Part shown: piece by piece, positions 1 to 8,453 of the stretch | Position numbering within the stretch: the first letter of the stretch is position 1 | Layout of the letters: each line of letters opens with the position of its first letter | Assembly: GCA_963784175.1 (NCBI GenBank) | Contig: CAWAQJ010000010.1 | Span: 1-64,000, forward strand | Length of the DNA: 64,000 bases | Direction: 5' to 3' | From: JAIBJN01 sp963784175 | GTDB lineage: Bacteria > Actinomycetota > Thermoleophilia > Gaiellales > Gaiellaceae | Notes under the pieces: model-generated | Database searches by the model: none | Told to the model about the DNA's origin: nothing | Seen by the model: only the letters and a program-made list of their open reading frames with translations | Position numbers and translations under genes: made by a program

Positions 1-381
1 GTCGACGCCGGCGGCTGGGTCGCCGACGGCCGCAAAGACGACCAGCCCGGCGACGACGATCGCCGCGCCGAAGACGTGCCGGCGGGTGATGACCTGGTTC
101 GTAAGGAAATAGCCCAGTGGCATCGCCCAGATGATCGTCGTCACCAGCAGCGGCTGGATGATTGCGACACGACCGCGATCGAGCGCCGCCGCCTGGAGGA
201 CGACACCGGCGGCCTGCGCCACGAGGCCGAGCAGCCAGACGCCGCTGCCGAGCAGGCGGAGAAGCGACTCGGGGCTACCGGGCTCAACCCCGAGCGCGAG
301 CGAAGCGCGCTGCCAGAGCGTCGCAGCCAGCGCGAAGAAGATCGCGGCCAGGATCGCGAGAACTGCTGCTACCTCGTCCAC
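1..381 (-). CDS. DMT/EamA-like permease, C-terminus beyond the left edge
   Basis: Partial membrane protein; 127 codons are visible and the 3' end lies off the window. The translation begins VDEVAAVLAILAAIFFALAA and continues with alternating hydrophobic helices and short polar loops (segments near residues 5-22, 45-62, 72-90 and 100-118), the look of the drug/metabolite transporter (EamA) superfamily. Substrate is not predictable. GTG at 381 is the first in-frame start that gives a normal N-terminal helix. It sits 31 nt after the GAP-family gene and is probably its operon partner. Family assignment rests on helix pattern only, so another small multi-helix transporter is possible. Confidence 0.6.
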   Translation of the reverse strand, partial: MDEVAAVLAILAAIFFALAATLWQRASLALGVEPGSPESLLRLLGSGVWLLGLVAQAAGVVLQAAALDRGRVAIIQPLLVTTIIWAMPLGYFLTNQVITRRHVFGAAIVVAGLVVFAAVGDPAAGVD

Positions 382-412
382 GGCGCTCCACGATAGGCCG
401 AGAGCACGACGC

Positions 413-1090
413 TCACAAGAGCCTCACCACCGCATCGCTCGTCAACAGGAGCCCGAAGACGACGGTCGAGAAGAACATGAGCCGTCGCTGGTGACCGGTG
501 AGCCAGATCTCGGCGGCGGCGATCCAGTCCTCGGCCCGAGCGCCCGCGATCACGTAGACGGAGACCGGCAGCCAGACGAGCAAGCCGCCGACGGCGAGGT
601 AGAGGATGGCCGCCGCAAAGTCCTCCGCGGGGCCGAGACCGGCGACGCCGACCGTCGCCCCGGCTACCAGCGTAATGGTGAGCCGCTTGACGCCGCCGAT
701 GCCGAGCAGCGTGCCGGCGGTGAAGGCCGTCCCCGGCCGGAGGCCGCGGAGCCTGTCGAGCAGAGCCTTCGTCCGGGAGTGGCCGACCACGGCGGCCGCC
801 TCCGGTCGCCGGCGCTGCGGCCACGCGATCGCGAGGAGGAAGATGCCGAACGCGAGCTCCAACCCGGCCGCGACGTGCTCGTTCCCATCGGCGTTCGTGG
901 TCGCCGCCGTCCCGATGAAATAGGCCGCAGCGAACGCCGCCGACTGGCCGAACATGAACCCGATGGCGAAGGCGAGGCCGTTGGCGCGACCGCGCGCGCT
1001 TGTGAGGACGGCGAGCGTCGCCACGACGGCGATCGGGCTCAACCCGGCCACCAGCCCGAAGAGCAGCACCCGCCACGACGTGTCGAGCAC
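413..1090 (-). CDS. GAP/Sap-family (LysE-like) membrane protein
   Basis: 225-residue integral membrane protein with about six hydrophobic segments. The N-terminal stretch (GLVAGLSPIAVVATLAVL) resembles the first helix of the GAP/Sap family (sulfolipid-1-addressing protein, distantly LysE-like), whose characterised mycobacterial members help move glycolipids to the cell surface. A charged loop lies near residues 90-120 and the last helix is at the C-terminus. GTG at 1090 starts it, 18 nt after the gadB stop, so it is probably co-transcribed with glutamate decarboxylase. The transported compound is unknown; an amino-acid or GABA role suggested by the neighbour is speculation. Confidence 0.72.
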   Translation of the reverse strand: MLDTSWRVLLFGLVAGLSPIAVVATLAVLTSARGRANGLAFAIGFMFGQSAAFAAAYFIGTAATTNADGNEHVAAGLELAFGIFLLAIAWPQRRRPEAAAVVGHSRTKALLDRLRGLRPGTAFTAGTLLGIGGVKRLTITLVAGATVGVAGLGPAEDFAAAILYLAVGGLLVWLPVSVYVIAGARAEDWIAAAEIWLTGHQRRLMFFSTVVFGLLLTSDAVVRLL

Positions 1091-1108
1091 GGGCCCGTCG
1101 CCCTTCGG

Positions 1109-2503
1109 TCAGTGGTGGAAGCTGGTCGCCGTGTCGCGGTCGTGGACGGGAGCGGATTGCTTCTGCAGCCGCGGCAGCTGACGCTCCAGGTCGTGGATCA
1201 GCAGGTCGCCCAGGTCCTCGCTGAACCCGCGCTTGACGACGACCCGCAGCGCCGCGAGATCCTCACGGTCCTTCGGGAACGTGTACGCCGGCAGGAGCCA
1301 GCCGCGCTCGCGGAGGGCGTTCGAGACGTCGAAGACCGTGAAGTTGTCGATCCCGTCCTTCAGCGTGAAGGCGAAGACCGGCAGCTCGTCGCCCTTCGTC
1401 ACGAGCTCGAACGGCCCCAGCTCCGCGATCCGCGCGGAGAGACCGGTGGCCACGTCGCGCGCGTACTGCTGTACCCGTCGGTACCCCTCGAAGCCGAGGC
1501 GGAGGAAGTTGTAGTACTGGCCCACGACCTGCGCGCCCGGGCGAGAGAAGTTGAGCGCGAACGTCGGCATATTGTCGCCGAGGTAGTTCACCCAGAAGAC
1601 GAGGTCGTCGGGGAGCGCTTCGGCATCCCGCCAGACGACCCAGCCCACGCCGGGATAGACGAGCCCGTACTTGTGGCCGGAGACGTTGATCGAAGCCACT
1701 CTCGGGAGACGGAAGTCCCACTCCAGATCGGGGTCGACGAACGGCGCGACGAACGCCCCGGAGGCGCCGTCGACGTGGACGGGGACGTCGAGGCCCGTGT
1801 CGGCCTGCAATGCGTCGAGCGCGTCGCAGATCTCCTTGACCGGTTCGTACGAGCCGTCGAACGTCGAGCCGAGCACCGGCACGACCGCAATCGTGTTCTC
1901 GTCACAGAGCTTCACCGCCTCGTCCGCGGTCATGTGCAGGCGATCGCCCTCCATCGGCACGAGGCGCATCTCGACGTCCCAGTAGTTGGCGAACTTCTCC
2001 CAGCAGACCTGGACGTTGATGCCCATGACGATGTTGGGCGAGTCGATCGGCTTGCCCTCAGCCTTGCGCCGGTGCTGCCAGCGGCGCTTGAGCGCGAGCC
2101 CGCCGAGCATCGCCGCCTCGCTCGAGCCGGTCGTCGAGCAGCCGGTGGCCTGATCGGCATCCTGGGCGTTCCACAGCCGCGCGAGGATCGAGACGCAGCG
2201 CATCTCGAGCTCGGCGGTCTGCGGGTACTCGTCCTTGTCGATCATGTTCTTGTCGAAGCACTCGGACATGAGCGCCTGCGCCTGCGGCTCCATCCAGGTG
2301 GTCACGAAGGTCGCCAGGTTGAGGCGGGCGTTGCCGTCGATCATCAGCTCGTCGTGGATGATCTGGTAGGCCACGTCCGGCGGGATCTCGCCCTCGGGGA
2401 TCCGGTGGCGCGGAATCTTCGTGCCCTCCAGGGTGAACAGGGGTGCGACGCCGAGATCGTCGTCGTTCGACCGGGGCGGTCCCTTCGGATGGCGCAGCGC
2501 CAT
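1109..2503 (-). CDS. gadB: Glutamate decarboxylase
   Basis: 464-residue PLP-dependent glutamate decarboxylase (group II), converting glutamate to GABA and CO2 with consumption of one cytoplasmic proton. Length matches GadA/GadB. The PLP-binding lysine is in SGHKYG (about residue 278), the cofactor aspartate in HVDGASG (about 245), and the substrate region TTGSSEA lies near 124-130. ATG at 2503 has a good AAGGAG Shine-Dalgarno sequence. No GadC-type glutamate/GABA antiporter is adjacent; instead a GAP-family protein and a DMT permease follow, and stress-protein genes and a ClC exchanger precede it on the same strand. That setting fits acid resistance. Confidence 0.95.
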   Translation of the reverse strand: MALRHPKGPPRSNDDDLGVAPLFTLEGTKIPRHRIPEGEIPPDVAYQIIHDELMIDGNARLNLATFVTTWMEPQAQALMSECFDKNMIDKDEYPQTAELEMRCVSILARLWNAQDADQATGCSTTGSSEAAMLGGLALKRRWQHRRKAEGKPIDSPNIVMGINVQVCWEKFANYWDVEMRLVPMEGDRLHMTADEAVKLCDENTIAVVPVLGSTFDGSYEPVKEICDALDALQADTGLDVPVHVDGASGAFVAPFVDPDLEWDFRLPRVASINVSGHKYGLVYPGVGWVVWRDAEALPDDLVFWVNYLGDNMPTFALNFSRPGAQVVGQYYNFLRLGFEGYRRVQQYARDVATGLSARIAELGPFELVTKGDELPVFAFTLKDGIDNFTVFDVSNALRERGWLLPAYTFPKDREDLAALRVVVKRGFSEDLGDLLIHDLERQLPRLQKQSAPVHDRDTATSFHH

Positions 2504-2573
2504 GCTTAGCTCCTTTTCTGGCGGGTGGGGTCGTCGAAGTCGGGTGAGGCGCTCAGGCCGGGCAGGCGGCGCA

Positions 2574-3221
2574 TCAGGTGTCGCCGACGACCACGTGTGT
2601 CACGGGGACGTCGTACCGCGTCCGCGCCACCTGGAGAACGTTCTGCTCGAGCCAGTTGGCGTCGGCTTCGGGGTGCGTGGCGAACACGACCTCGTCCGCC
2701 GGAAACTCTCGCAGCGCGTCGTCCGCAGCGCGGATCGGGTCGTGGGCACCGATCTCACCGCGGGCGGGAACACCGGCCGCTTCGAGCGCTTGGAGCGTCG
2801 CCCCGAGATGCTCGCTCGCCACCCCCCTGGGCGCGTCGTCCCCCGTCCAGAGCGAGAGACGCGAGCCCAGCTCGGGCGCGACGACGAAGACCTCGAGCCG
2901 CCGGCCGGCGGCGTGCTCGACGACCTCGTCGACGAACGCGGGCGAAGTGCAGCTGTCGTCGCAGACGAGCACGACCCTGAAGGTGCCGTCGGGCTCGGCG
3001 GCACGTCGTGTGGAGGTCGTCGGGGCATCCAGCTCCGAGGCGTGCGTCGGCCGCCTGGCCAGGACGACGGCAACGATCACCAGGGCCGTCGCCGAGACCA
3101 CACCGAAGATGACCCAGCCCCAGATACCGAACTCGCCGAGGAGCATGATCGCGAACAGGACACCGAGGATGACGACGACGATCGGGATCGCCAGGAATTC
3201 CATTCGGTTGTTGTCCTTCAT
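2574..3221 (-). CDS. Membrane-anchored universal-stress-like protein
   Basis: 215 residues. Two hydrophobic segments (about residues 8-29 and 33-52) are followed by a Thr/Ala-rich linker and a soluble domain from about residue 77. The soluble part (FRVVLVCDDSC, then VFVVAPELGS, then DEVVFATHPEA near the end) has the alternating beta-strand pattern of a Usp/HUP-type fold, though the Usp ATP-binding glycine motif is not obvious. ATG at 3221 follows GGAGGAGCG. It starts 8 nt after the universal stress protein and ends 70 nt before gadB. I infer a membrane-tethered partner of that stress protein; no specific function is known. Confidence 0.6.
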   Translation of the reverse strand: MKDNNRMEFLAIPIVVVILGVLFAIMLLGEFGIWGWVIFGVVSATALVIVAVVLARRPTHASELDAPTTSTRRAAEPDGTFRVVLVCDDSCTSPAFVDEVVEHAAGRRLEVFVVAPELGSRLSLWTGDDAPRGVASEHLGATLQALEAAGVPARGEIGAHDPIRAADDALREFPADEVVFATHPEADANWLEQNVLQVARTRYDVPVTHVVVGDT

Positions 3222-3229
3222 CGCTCCTC

Positions 3230-3685
3230 CTACTCGACGACGAGCACGTCCGCACCCGCGTGGCGCTTGACCTCGGCGGCGACGTCGGTCCCGATGAGCT
3301 TCGCCAGGAAGCCGTGATGATGCGAGCCGACGACGAGGAGCGACGCCCCGCGGTCCCGGACGACGTCGACGAGCACATTTGCGGGGTCACCCGCCGCCCA
3401 GAGGAAGTCGGCGGCGACGCCCTCGGTGGCAACCCGCTCCCGAGCGTGCGCGAGCACCGGCTCGAGCTCCTCCGGCACCACGAGCGGAATCATTCGCGCG
3501 GGGCTGTCGTCCAGCGTGCCGAAGTTCTGCGGCCCTTCGGGGTCGAGGGGTAGCTCGACGACGGACACGACGACGAGACTCGTGCCGTGCTCCTTGGCCT
3601 CGCCGAGCGCGCGCTCGAGCGCACGCTTCGCCGCATCCTGGTCGTCGTAGCCGACCACGATCGGGCCGGTTCGGGCAGGTGTCAT
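3230..3685 (-). CDS. Universal stress protein (UspA family)
   Basis: 151-residue single-domain UspA protein. It begins with the typical strand PIVVGYDDQDAAKRAL and ends with LLVVGSHHHGF...IGTDVAAEV...DVLVVE, corresponding to the family's ATP-binding glycine region and last strand. The pair HHH in the glycine loop is unusual. Two ATG codons are close together; the one at 3685 is preferred because GGAGGAGG lies 6 nt upstream, whereas it abuts the ATG at 3691. The gene sits 28 nt after clc and 8 nt before the membrane Usp-like gene, so the three are likely one transcript. Usp proteins are typically induced by starvation, acid or oxidative stress. Confidence 0.88.
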   Translation of the reverse strand: MTPARTGPIVVGYDDQDAAKRALERALGEAKEHGTSLVVVSVVELPLDPEGPQNFGTLDDSPARMIPLVVPEELEPVLAHARERVATEGVAADFLWAAGDPANVLVDVVRDRGASLLVVGSHHHGFLAKLIGTDVAAEVKRHAGADVLVVE

Positions 3686-3713
3686 GAACATCCTCCTCCG
3701 TGGGCAACGAAGC

Positions 3714-5090
3714 TTAAGGCGTGGCCGGGGTCGGCGGGCTGCTGGGCACGGCGTGGGCTGCGGAGCCGGGTGCAGGAGGGAGCCGGGCGGAGACGACGTA
3801 GGAGACCACGACGGCGACGATCACGAGCGGCACCAGGGTCAGGCCGTCGGCCTGGAGGAACACACTCACGATGAGAACGGACGTGAGCGGAAATCCCAGC
3901 ATCGCGACCATCATCGCGCCAATACCCATTGCGGCACCCGCAATCATCGGCAGGCCGGGAAGGTGGGAAAGCGCAATGCCGCCGGCAGCGCCGATGAACA
4001 TGCTCGGGAAAATGGGACCGCCTCGGAAGCTGCTCAGCGCGAGGCTGTACGCGAGGCCCTTGCAGACGACAACCATCAGGAGCGCGCCCACGGTCCAGCC
4101 GGCGGCGCCTTCGATCAGGCCCGGGAGCTGATCCTGTCCCGAGAAGAGAACCTCGGCCGAGCTTCTCCCTGTTACTTCGACGAAGATCAGCACGACAACT
4201 CCAATCGCGACGCCAACAACGGGTGTCAGCAGCACCCTTCGGCGTTCGACGATCGGCTGAAGCACTAGCGCCAGGCGCTTGATGCCGCCGCCGAGGATCG
4301 CCGCGACGACGCCGATCACGATCGCCCACAGAAACTCGGACACACCGGGGCTGCCGGCCGGAGGGATGTCCGGGACAGCGAGCGAGAAGGTGCCGAGGCC
4401 GGTCCAGTTGTCGAACCCGATGAAGATCAGCGAGCCGACACCGGCAGCGAGCAGCCCGGGCGCGAGCACCACTCCGAGCATCGCGCCGCCGATCCCGGCC
4501 ACCTCCATCATCAGGAACGCGGCCGGAAGAGGCGAGCCGAGGAGCGTGCTGATCGCGGCAAAGCTCCCGGCGGCGCCGATCACGACACTGGCCATCTCAG
4601 GCGCGTCGCGCTTGACCAGGTGGACGGCGAGGACTCCGAAGCCGCTGCCGATCGCGATCAGAGGCGCCTCCGGGCCAAGGACGACCCCGAGGCTGAGCGT
4701 GGCGAACGAGGCAATGACGATCCCGGGGAGCTCGATCGGCGGCACGGGTCCGGATGCCTTGAACCCCTCCGCCGGCTTGTGCCCCGCCGTTCCCGGCAGG
4801 TACCGGATTGTGAGCGCCACCAGAAGGCCGCTCAGCGCAAGCACGGGAATCGGCCACCAGGCAGGCTGGCTGTCGAAGCCGAGGTCGCCGGGCAGGGTGC
4901 CGAACACATACTGCTGTAGCTCGGCGACACCCTCGAGAAAGAAGTACGCGGCCGCCGCCACCGGCACACCGATGATCGCGCCGAACCCGAGCAGCACGAC
5001 GTACGAGCGGCTCCGGAGAAGTTCGAGCGGACTCGGCGTATCCCGTGTCGATGGCGCCGTGTGCGCGTCGGAGTGGCCCTCGTGTTCCAC
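3714..5090 (-). CDS. ClC-family chloride channel/antiporter
   Basis: About 458 residues with the ClC arrangement of roughly ten or more membrane segments. The selectivity segment LGPEAPLIAIGSG carries the gating glutamate, and AFLMMEVAG aligns with FIIEEM of E. coli ClC-ec1 so that the proton-path glutamate (E203 equivalent) is kept; this favours H+/Cl- exchange over a passive channel. GTG at 5090 is chosen because GGAGAAGG lies upstream. A TTG at 5150 would add 20 residues that do not look like a ClC N-terminus and would overlap a small ORF. In enterobacteria, ClC exchangers act as the electrical shunt for glutamate decarboxylase acid resistance, and gadB is in this same cluster. Confidence 0.88.
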   Translation of the reverse strand: MEHEGHSDAHTAPSTRDTPSPLELLRSRSYVVLLGFGAIIGVPVAAAAYFFLEGVAELQQYVFGTLPGDLGFDSQPAWWPIPVLALSGLLVALTIRYLPGTAGHKPAEGFKASGPVPPIELPGIVIASFATLSLGVVLGPEAPLIAIGSGFGVLAVHLVKRDAPEMASVVIGAAGSFAAISTLLGSPLPAAFLMMEVAGIGGAMLGVVLAPGLLAAGVGSLIFIGFDNWTGLGTFSLAVPDIPPAGSPGVSEFLWAIVIGVVAAILGGGIKRLALVLQPIVERRRVLLTPVVGVAIGVVVLIFVEVTGRSSAEVLFSGQDQLPGLIEGAAGWTVGALLMVVVCKGLAYSLALSSFRGGPIFPSMFIGAAGGIALSHLPGLPMIAGAAMGIGAMMVAMLGFPLTSVLIVSVFLQADGLTLVPLVIVAVVVSYVVSARLPPAPGSAAHAVPSSPPTPATP

Positions 5091-5098
5091 AGCTGTTC

Positions 5099-5203
5099 TC
5101 AGCCCTTCTCCACAGCCCGCAACGCCGCGACAATATCGCCGAAGCTCCAACCGATGACGACCCCGTCGTACGCCGCCGGCCGGGCCGCGATTGCCTCGCT
5201 CAT
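5099..5203 (-). CDS. Possible 34-residue small protein
   Basis: Short frame from ATG 5203 to TGA 5099. It begins MSEAIAARPAAYDGVVIGWS and ends RAVEKG. It starts 10 nt after the stop of the CMD-family gene and ends just before the preferred clc start, so it fits tightly into the operon gap. There is no strong Shine-Dalgarno sequence, but coupling to the upstream stop is possible. I recognise no family. It could be a leader peptide affecting clc translation, a remnant of a larger gene, or chance. Confidence 0.3.
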   Translation of the reverse strand: MSEAIAARPAAYDGVVIGWSFGDIVAALRAVEKG

Positions 5204-5213
5204 GGGGATCCGT

Positions 5214-5612
5214 TCATTCCGAGTGGCGCTCTAGGGCCTCGTCCACGTCGTACCCGAGTGCGAGGCCGAGGCCGGGGGCAGCCGCTGCCACGCGGTCGGG
5301 GCCTACCGTGGGCAGCAACGCCGCGAGGACGCCCACGATGTCCTGCTCGGTTGCCCCTGCCTCCAGGGCCGCCTCGATCGCGCACATGTACGCGGTGGGA
5401 GCCGCAGCTACCGCGACAAGCGCCCCAACGCGCACCATCGCTTGCGTCTTCGCATCGAGACCCGAGGGGACAGTGTCCCGCAAGCCGCGCGCGAGGACCG
5501 ATCCGATGTAGGCGTCATCGTGAATTGCGAGTTTTCGAAGGGTGATGGCCGGATCCTCCACGGCGGCAGAGGCATTCCACTCCTCCCGAGGCCCGGCGGC
5601 ATCACCCCACAC
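5214..5612 (-). CDS. Carboxymuconolactone decarboxylase (CMD) family protein
   Basis: 132 residues. The core 'MVRVGALVAVAAAPTAYM' to 'EAALEAGATEQDIVGVLAAL' is the CMD helical fold. The CxxC(x)nHxxx redox signature of the AhpD branch is not intact: only one cysteine (AYMCAIE) remains and the usual following His is absent, so a peroxidase-reductase role is doubtful and this is closer to the gamma-CMD branch of unknown function. GTG at 5612 lies 13 nt downstream of the LuxR-type regulator stop, so the two are probably co-transcribed. A later internal start is possible because the first 20 residues are poorly conserved-looking. Confidence 0.78.
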   Translation of the reverse strand: MWGDAAGPREEWNASAAVEDPAITLRKLAIHDDAYIGSVLARGLRDTVPSGLDAKTQAMVRVGALVAVAAAPTAYMCAIEAALEAGATEQDIVGVLAALLPTVGPDRVAAAAPGLGLALGYDVDEALERHSE

Positions 5613-5625
5613 GGATGAAATCGGC

Positions 5626-7881
5626 CTAGGAGGAACGCTCTACGAGCCCGAGCTCGCCCGCGCGCTCGATCGCCTCGCTACGCGAGGAGACCCCGAGCTT
5701 GCGGTACACCGAGATCGCCTGCGTCTTGACCGTGTTCCGCGAGATGAACAGGTGCTCCCCGATCTCCCGGAAGGAGAGGTACGTGGACAGATGCGGGAGC
5801 AGGCGCAACTCGGCGGCCGTCAGCGTGGAGGCCTTCCCTTCCTGCGCCGCGGTCACTCGGTCAACCTGCTCGCCGAGCTCGGCCCGGCGGGCGACGAGGA
5901 CACCGAGTTCGGCGCGGCGGAAAACGATCTCGTCGGCCACGGCGAGCCACGCCCTCGCCCCCGTCACGTCAAGGATGGAGAGGTGCACGTGCGCGAGCTC
6001 GAGAGCCGCCTGCACGGAATACCACGGCAGGGTGCGTGTCAGCTGGGGCCCGAGCGAGCGCGCGAGCGCCAGCTCCCGCCTGGCGCGTTCGAGATTTCCG
6101 AGTTGGGCTTCGCGCCGCGCCGAAACTGCGAAGGCAAGCGCGCAACGCGCGTGGCCCTCGAGCCCGTGCTCATCCACGAGGGCGCGGGCATCGTGGGCGA
6201 GCGCGCCCGCCCGTGCCTCATCCCCGCGGGCGGTCGCGAGCAGCGAGCGCTCCGAGAGGGCGACGATCCTCGACGGGGCGACGCCGATGCTCTCGGCCTC
6301 CTCGGCCGCGTCGGCCATCGCGGCATCGGCGGCATCGTCTTCGCCGAGAAGTAGATGCGCAGCACCGCGCAGGACGAGCGCCGCCGGACGCCAGCCGCTC
6401 GCGGGCCCGAGCTCGCGCAGGGCGAGCTCGGCGTCGGCCTGCATCTGCGGGACGCCGCCGGCACAATGCATCGCACGGACGACCGCAAGCCACGGCTCGA
6501 TCGATGCGCTCCCGTCCGGGAGCGGTTCTCTGAACGTGACGCGCTCGGCAAGCGCCAGCCACCGCTCCGAAAGCGACGGCCGGCCGGCAAGGCCGTGCGC
6601 CCAGGCCTTGAGGACGGCGATCTCGGGATGGCGCTCCAGGTCGCACGACTCGTCGAACCACCCGAGCCACCTGTCGACCGTTTCCCGCTTGCCCGCGGCC
6701 CAGGCCGGGAGGGTGTGTTGACCGACGAGGCTCGCGAGCCGGTCGAGATCACCGGCTGCGTGCGCGTACTCGATCGCCGCCTCGGGCTCCCCGTGCTCCT
6801 CGCACCAGACCGACGCGCGGCGGCAGAGAACCGGAACGATGGTCGGCTCGCGCCGCTCCAGCTCGGCCCGGAGGAAATCTCTGAACTCGCGGTGGTAGCG
6901 GTACGACCAGCGGCGATGGTCGAGTGGGACCAGAAAGAGATTGGCCTGGTCGAGCGTCTCGAGCGTCCGCCCCGAGCCCTCGGACTCGAGGACGGTGTCG
7001 CAGAGCGGCCCGCACAGTGAGTCGAGGACAGATGTCCTGGTGAGGAAGCGGACGTCGTTGGCTCCGAGCCGCGTGAGGAGCTCGAAGTCGAGGTAGTCGG
7101 TGACGAAGCGGTCGTCGCCTCCCGGCATGGACGCGCCGGCGCCGCCGTCCTTGAGCGCGAGCGCCGCCAGGTAGACGCCGGTCGGCCAGCCCTCGGCCCG
7201 ATCGGTGAGCTCGTCGAGCTCCTCCGCCTCGAGCTCGACGCCCAGCCCCCGCACCAGCCGCTCGGTCTCGCGTCTTGTGAGGGCAAGCTCGTCGCTCCCC
7301 ACCTCGAAGAGACCCCCTCCCGCACGCAGGCGGGCGATCGGCCCCCGTGGTAGCGCGCGTCCGGCCAGGGCGACGGTGGAGCCGTCCGGCACGTGAAGCG
7401 CGAGGGTGGCTACGACGTCGGCACACCCCTTCTTGCAGATGAGGTGTGCCCCGTCCAGAGCAAGGACAACCGGCTGCCGGAGCGAGACGAAGGCGGCGAG
7501 CAGCTCGCGCCGCGCCACGGCCGGGCTCCTGCATGCGCGGATCGACGCGAGCACGGGCCCTTCGAGCGACCCGGACCGGTCGAGCGCAGACGCGATGCGC
7601 ATGCACAGCCGGCGAACGTCGTCCTCCGCGTCGCACGAGACCCAGGCGAAGGGACGGTCGTCCCGCTCCGCCCACTGCGCCAACACGGTTGTCTTTCCGT
7701 ACCCCGCCGGCGCGACCAACGTGACGACCGGGCCGGCCGCGGGCGCCCGCAGCCGGTTGACGAGCGCCGTCCTCCGGATGCTGGCTTGCGGCGGCGCCGG
7801 GATCTCGCTCTCGATCGAGTCGAGCGCCGGCACCGGTTCGGCGCCGTACGAGGGCACCGACGGCGAGGCCTTCGTTCGCAT
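5626..7881 (-). CDS. LuxR/MalT-like ATP-dependent transcriptional regulator
   Basis: 751 residues. An N-terminal AAA/NB-ARC-type NTPase has Walker A APAGYGKTT (about residues 58-66); a winged-helix and TPR-like helical middle follows; a LuxR-type HTH ends the protein (LTAAELRLLPHLSTYLSFRE, then ISRNTVKTQAISVYRKLGV). This matches MalT/LAL ligand-sensing activators. ATG at 7881 follows a GAGAGGG stretch. It is the first gene of a nine-gene minus-strand run ending in gadB and membrane proteins, so local control of that cluster is the natural hypothesis. The inducer cannot be read from sequence. Confidence 0.9.
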   Translation of the reverse strand: MRTKASPSVPSYGAEPVPALDSIESEIPAPPQASIRRTALVNRLRAPAAGPVVTLVAPAGYGKTTVLAQWAERDDRPFAWVSCDAEDDVRRLCMRIASALDRSGSLEGPVLASIRACRSPAVARRELLAAFVSLRQPVVLALDGAHLICKKGCADVVATLALHVPDGSTVALAGRALPRGPIARLRAGGGLFEVGSDELALTRRETERLVRGLGVELEAEELDELTDRAEGWPTGVYLAALALKDGGAGASMPGGDDRFVTDYLDFELLTRLGANDVRFLTRTSVLDSLCGPLCDTVLESEGSGRTLETLDQANLFLVPLDHRRWSYRYHREFRDFLRAELERREPTIVPVLCRRASVWCEEHGEPEAAIEYAHAAGDLDRLASLVGQHTLPAWAAGKRETVDRWLGWFDESCDLERHPEIAVLKAWAHGLAGRPSLSERWLALAERVTFREPLPDGSASIEPWLAVVRAMHCAGGVPQMQADAELALRELGPASGWRPAALVLRGAAHLLLGEDDAADAAMADAAEEAESIGVAPSRIVALSERSLLATARGDEARAGALAHDARALVDEHGLEGHARCALAFAVSARREAQLGNLERARRELALARSLGPQLTRTLPWYSVQAALELAHVHLSILDVTGARAWLAVADEIVFRRAELGVLVARRAELGEQVDRVTAAQEGKASTLTAAELRLLPHLSTYLSFREIGEHLFISRNTVKTQAISVYRKLGVSSRSEAIERAGELGLVERSS

Positions 7882-8132
7882 CGCCGAGACCCTCTCGCGT
7901 CTCGGCGCTCAAGACAAGTTGGTGCGGCGAGCTCCGTCGGGTCGACACCCACGGCGGGCATGCCCGTGAGCGCCGTCGTTCCCGCGCCGGCACCCGACTG
8001 AGCGAGATCATCCGGTTGGGACGATGGTCCCGGCCGACGTGCGTGCGAGGGTTTGCACGTGCCGTCCGGACTTGACTTCGTGCCGTCGGTGGCTCAGCGT
8101 CGCCTGGCTGAAAGCCTCGCGGCGACTCGACC

Positions 8133-8453
8133 ATGAAAATCCCCAGGTTTCACCGGCACGAGGACGACGCTCCTCACACGCGCGCGGAGGTGGCCCAGAG
8201 CCACGTCGTCCAGATCAGCGTGGACGAGCTCGCAGATGTCTTTTCGGCTCCACGCTGGCTGCGCGACCTCGGGTTCGCCTCGTGGCTCCTCGTCGGCCTG
8301 GCCGCGTTGCTCTTCGGCATGGTCGGGCTTGTACTCGCCGCGCCACTCATGTCGGCCGCGGTGCGGATCAGCGCCCACCTAGCGCGTGCCAAGGCGGCGG
8401 CTACCGCGACCGCTCCGGGTGCGGCCGCCGAGCCTGAAGGGGCCCCGGGATGA
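8133..8453 (+). CDS. Small membrane protein resembling the C-terminal end of AI-2E transporters
   Basis: 106 residues: a charged N-terminus with His/Glu/Asp, then two hydrophobic stretches around residues 45-75 (ASWLLVGLAALLFGMVGLVL, then AAPLMSAAVRI) and an Ala-rich tail. The segment ALLFGMVGLVLAAPLMSAAV resembles the last helix pair of the AI-2E/PerM exporter family (G..LFG..G..LA.PL), but the first six or so helices are missing, so it is either a remnant or an independent small protein. It overlaps the next gene by ATGA at 8450, which suggests translational coupling and a role with the flippase-like protein. Confidence 0.6.
   Translation: MKIPRFHRHEDDAPHTRAEVAQSHVVQISVDELADVFSAPRWLRDLGFASWLLVGLAALLFGMVGLVLAAPLMSAAVRISAHLARAKAAATATAPGAAAEPEGAPG

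Noticed and set aside
131..2509. Long plus-strand open frame (792 codons) across the GAP-family and gadB genes
   Set aside because: Antisense to gadB and the GAP gene; composed of Arg/Glu/Pro-rich codons with no homology pattern. A shadow of GC-rich coding DNA.
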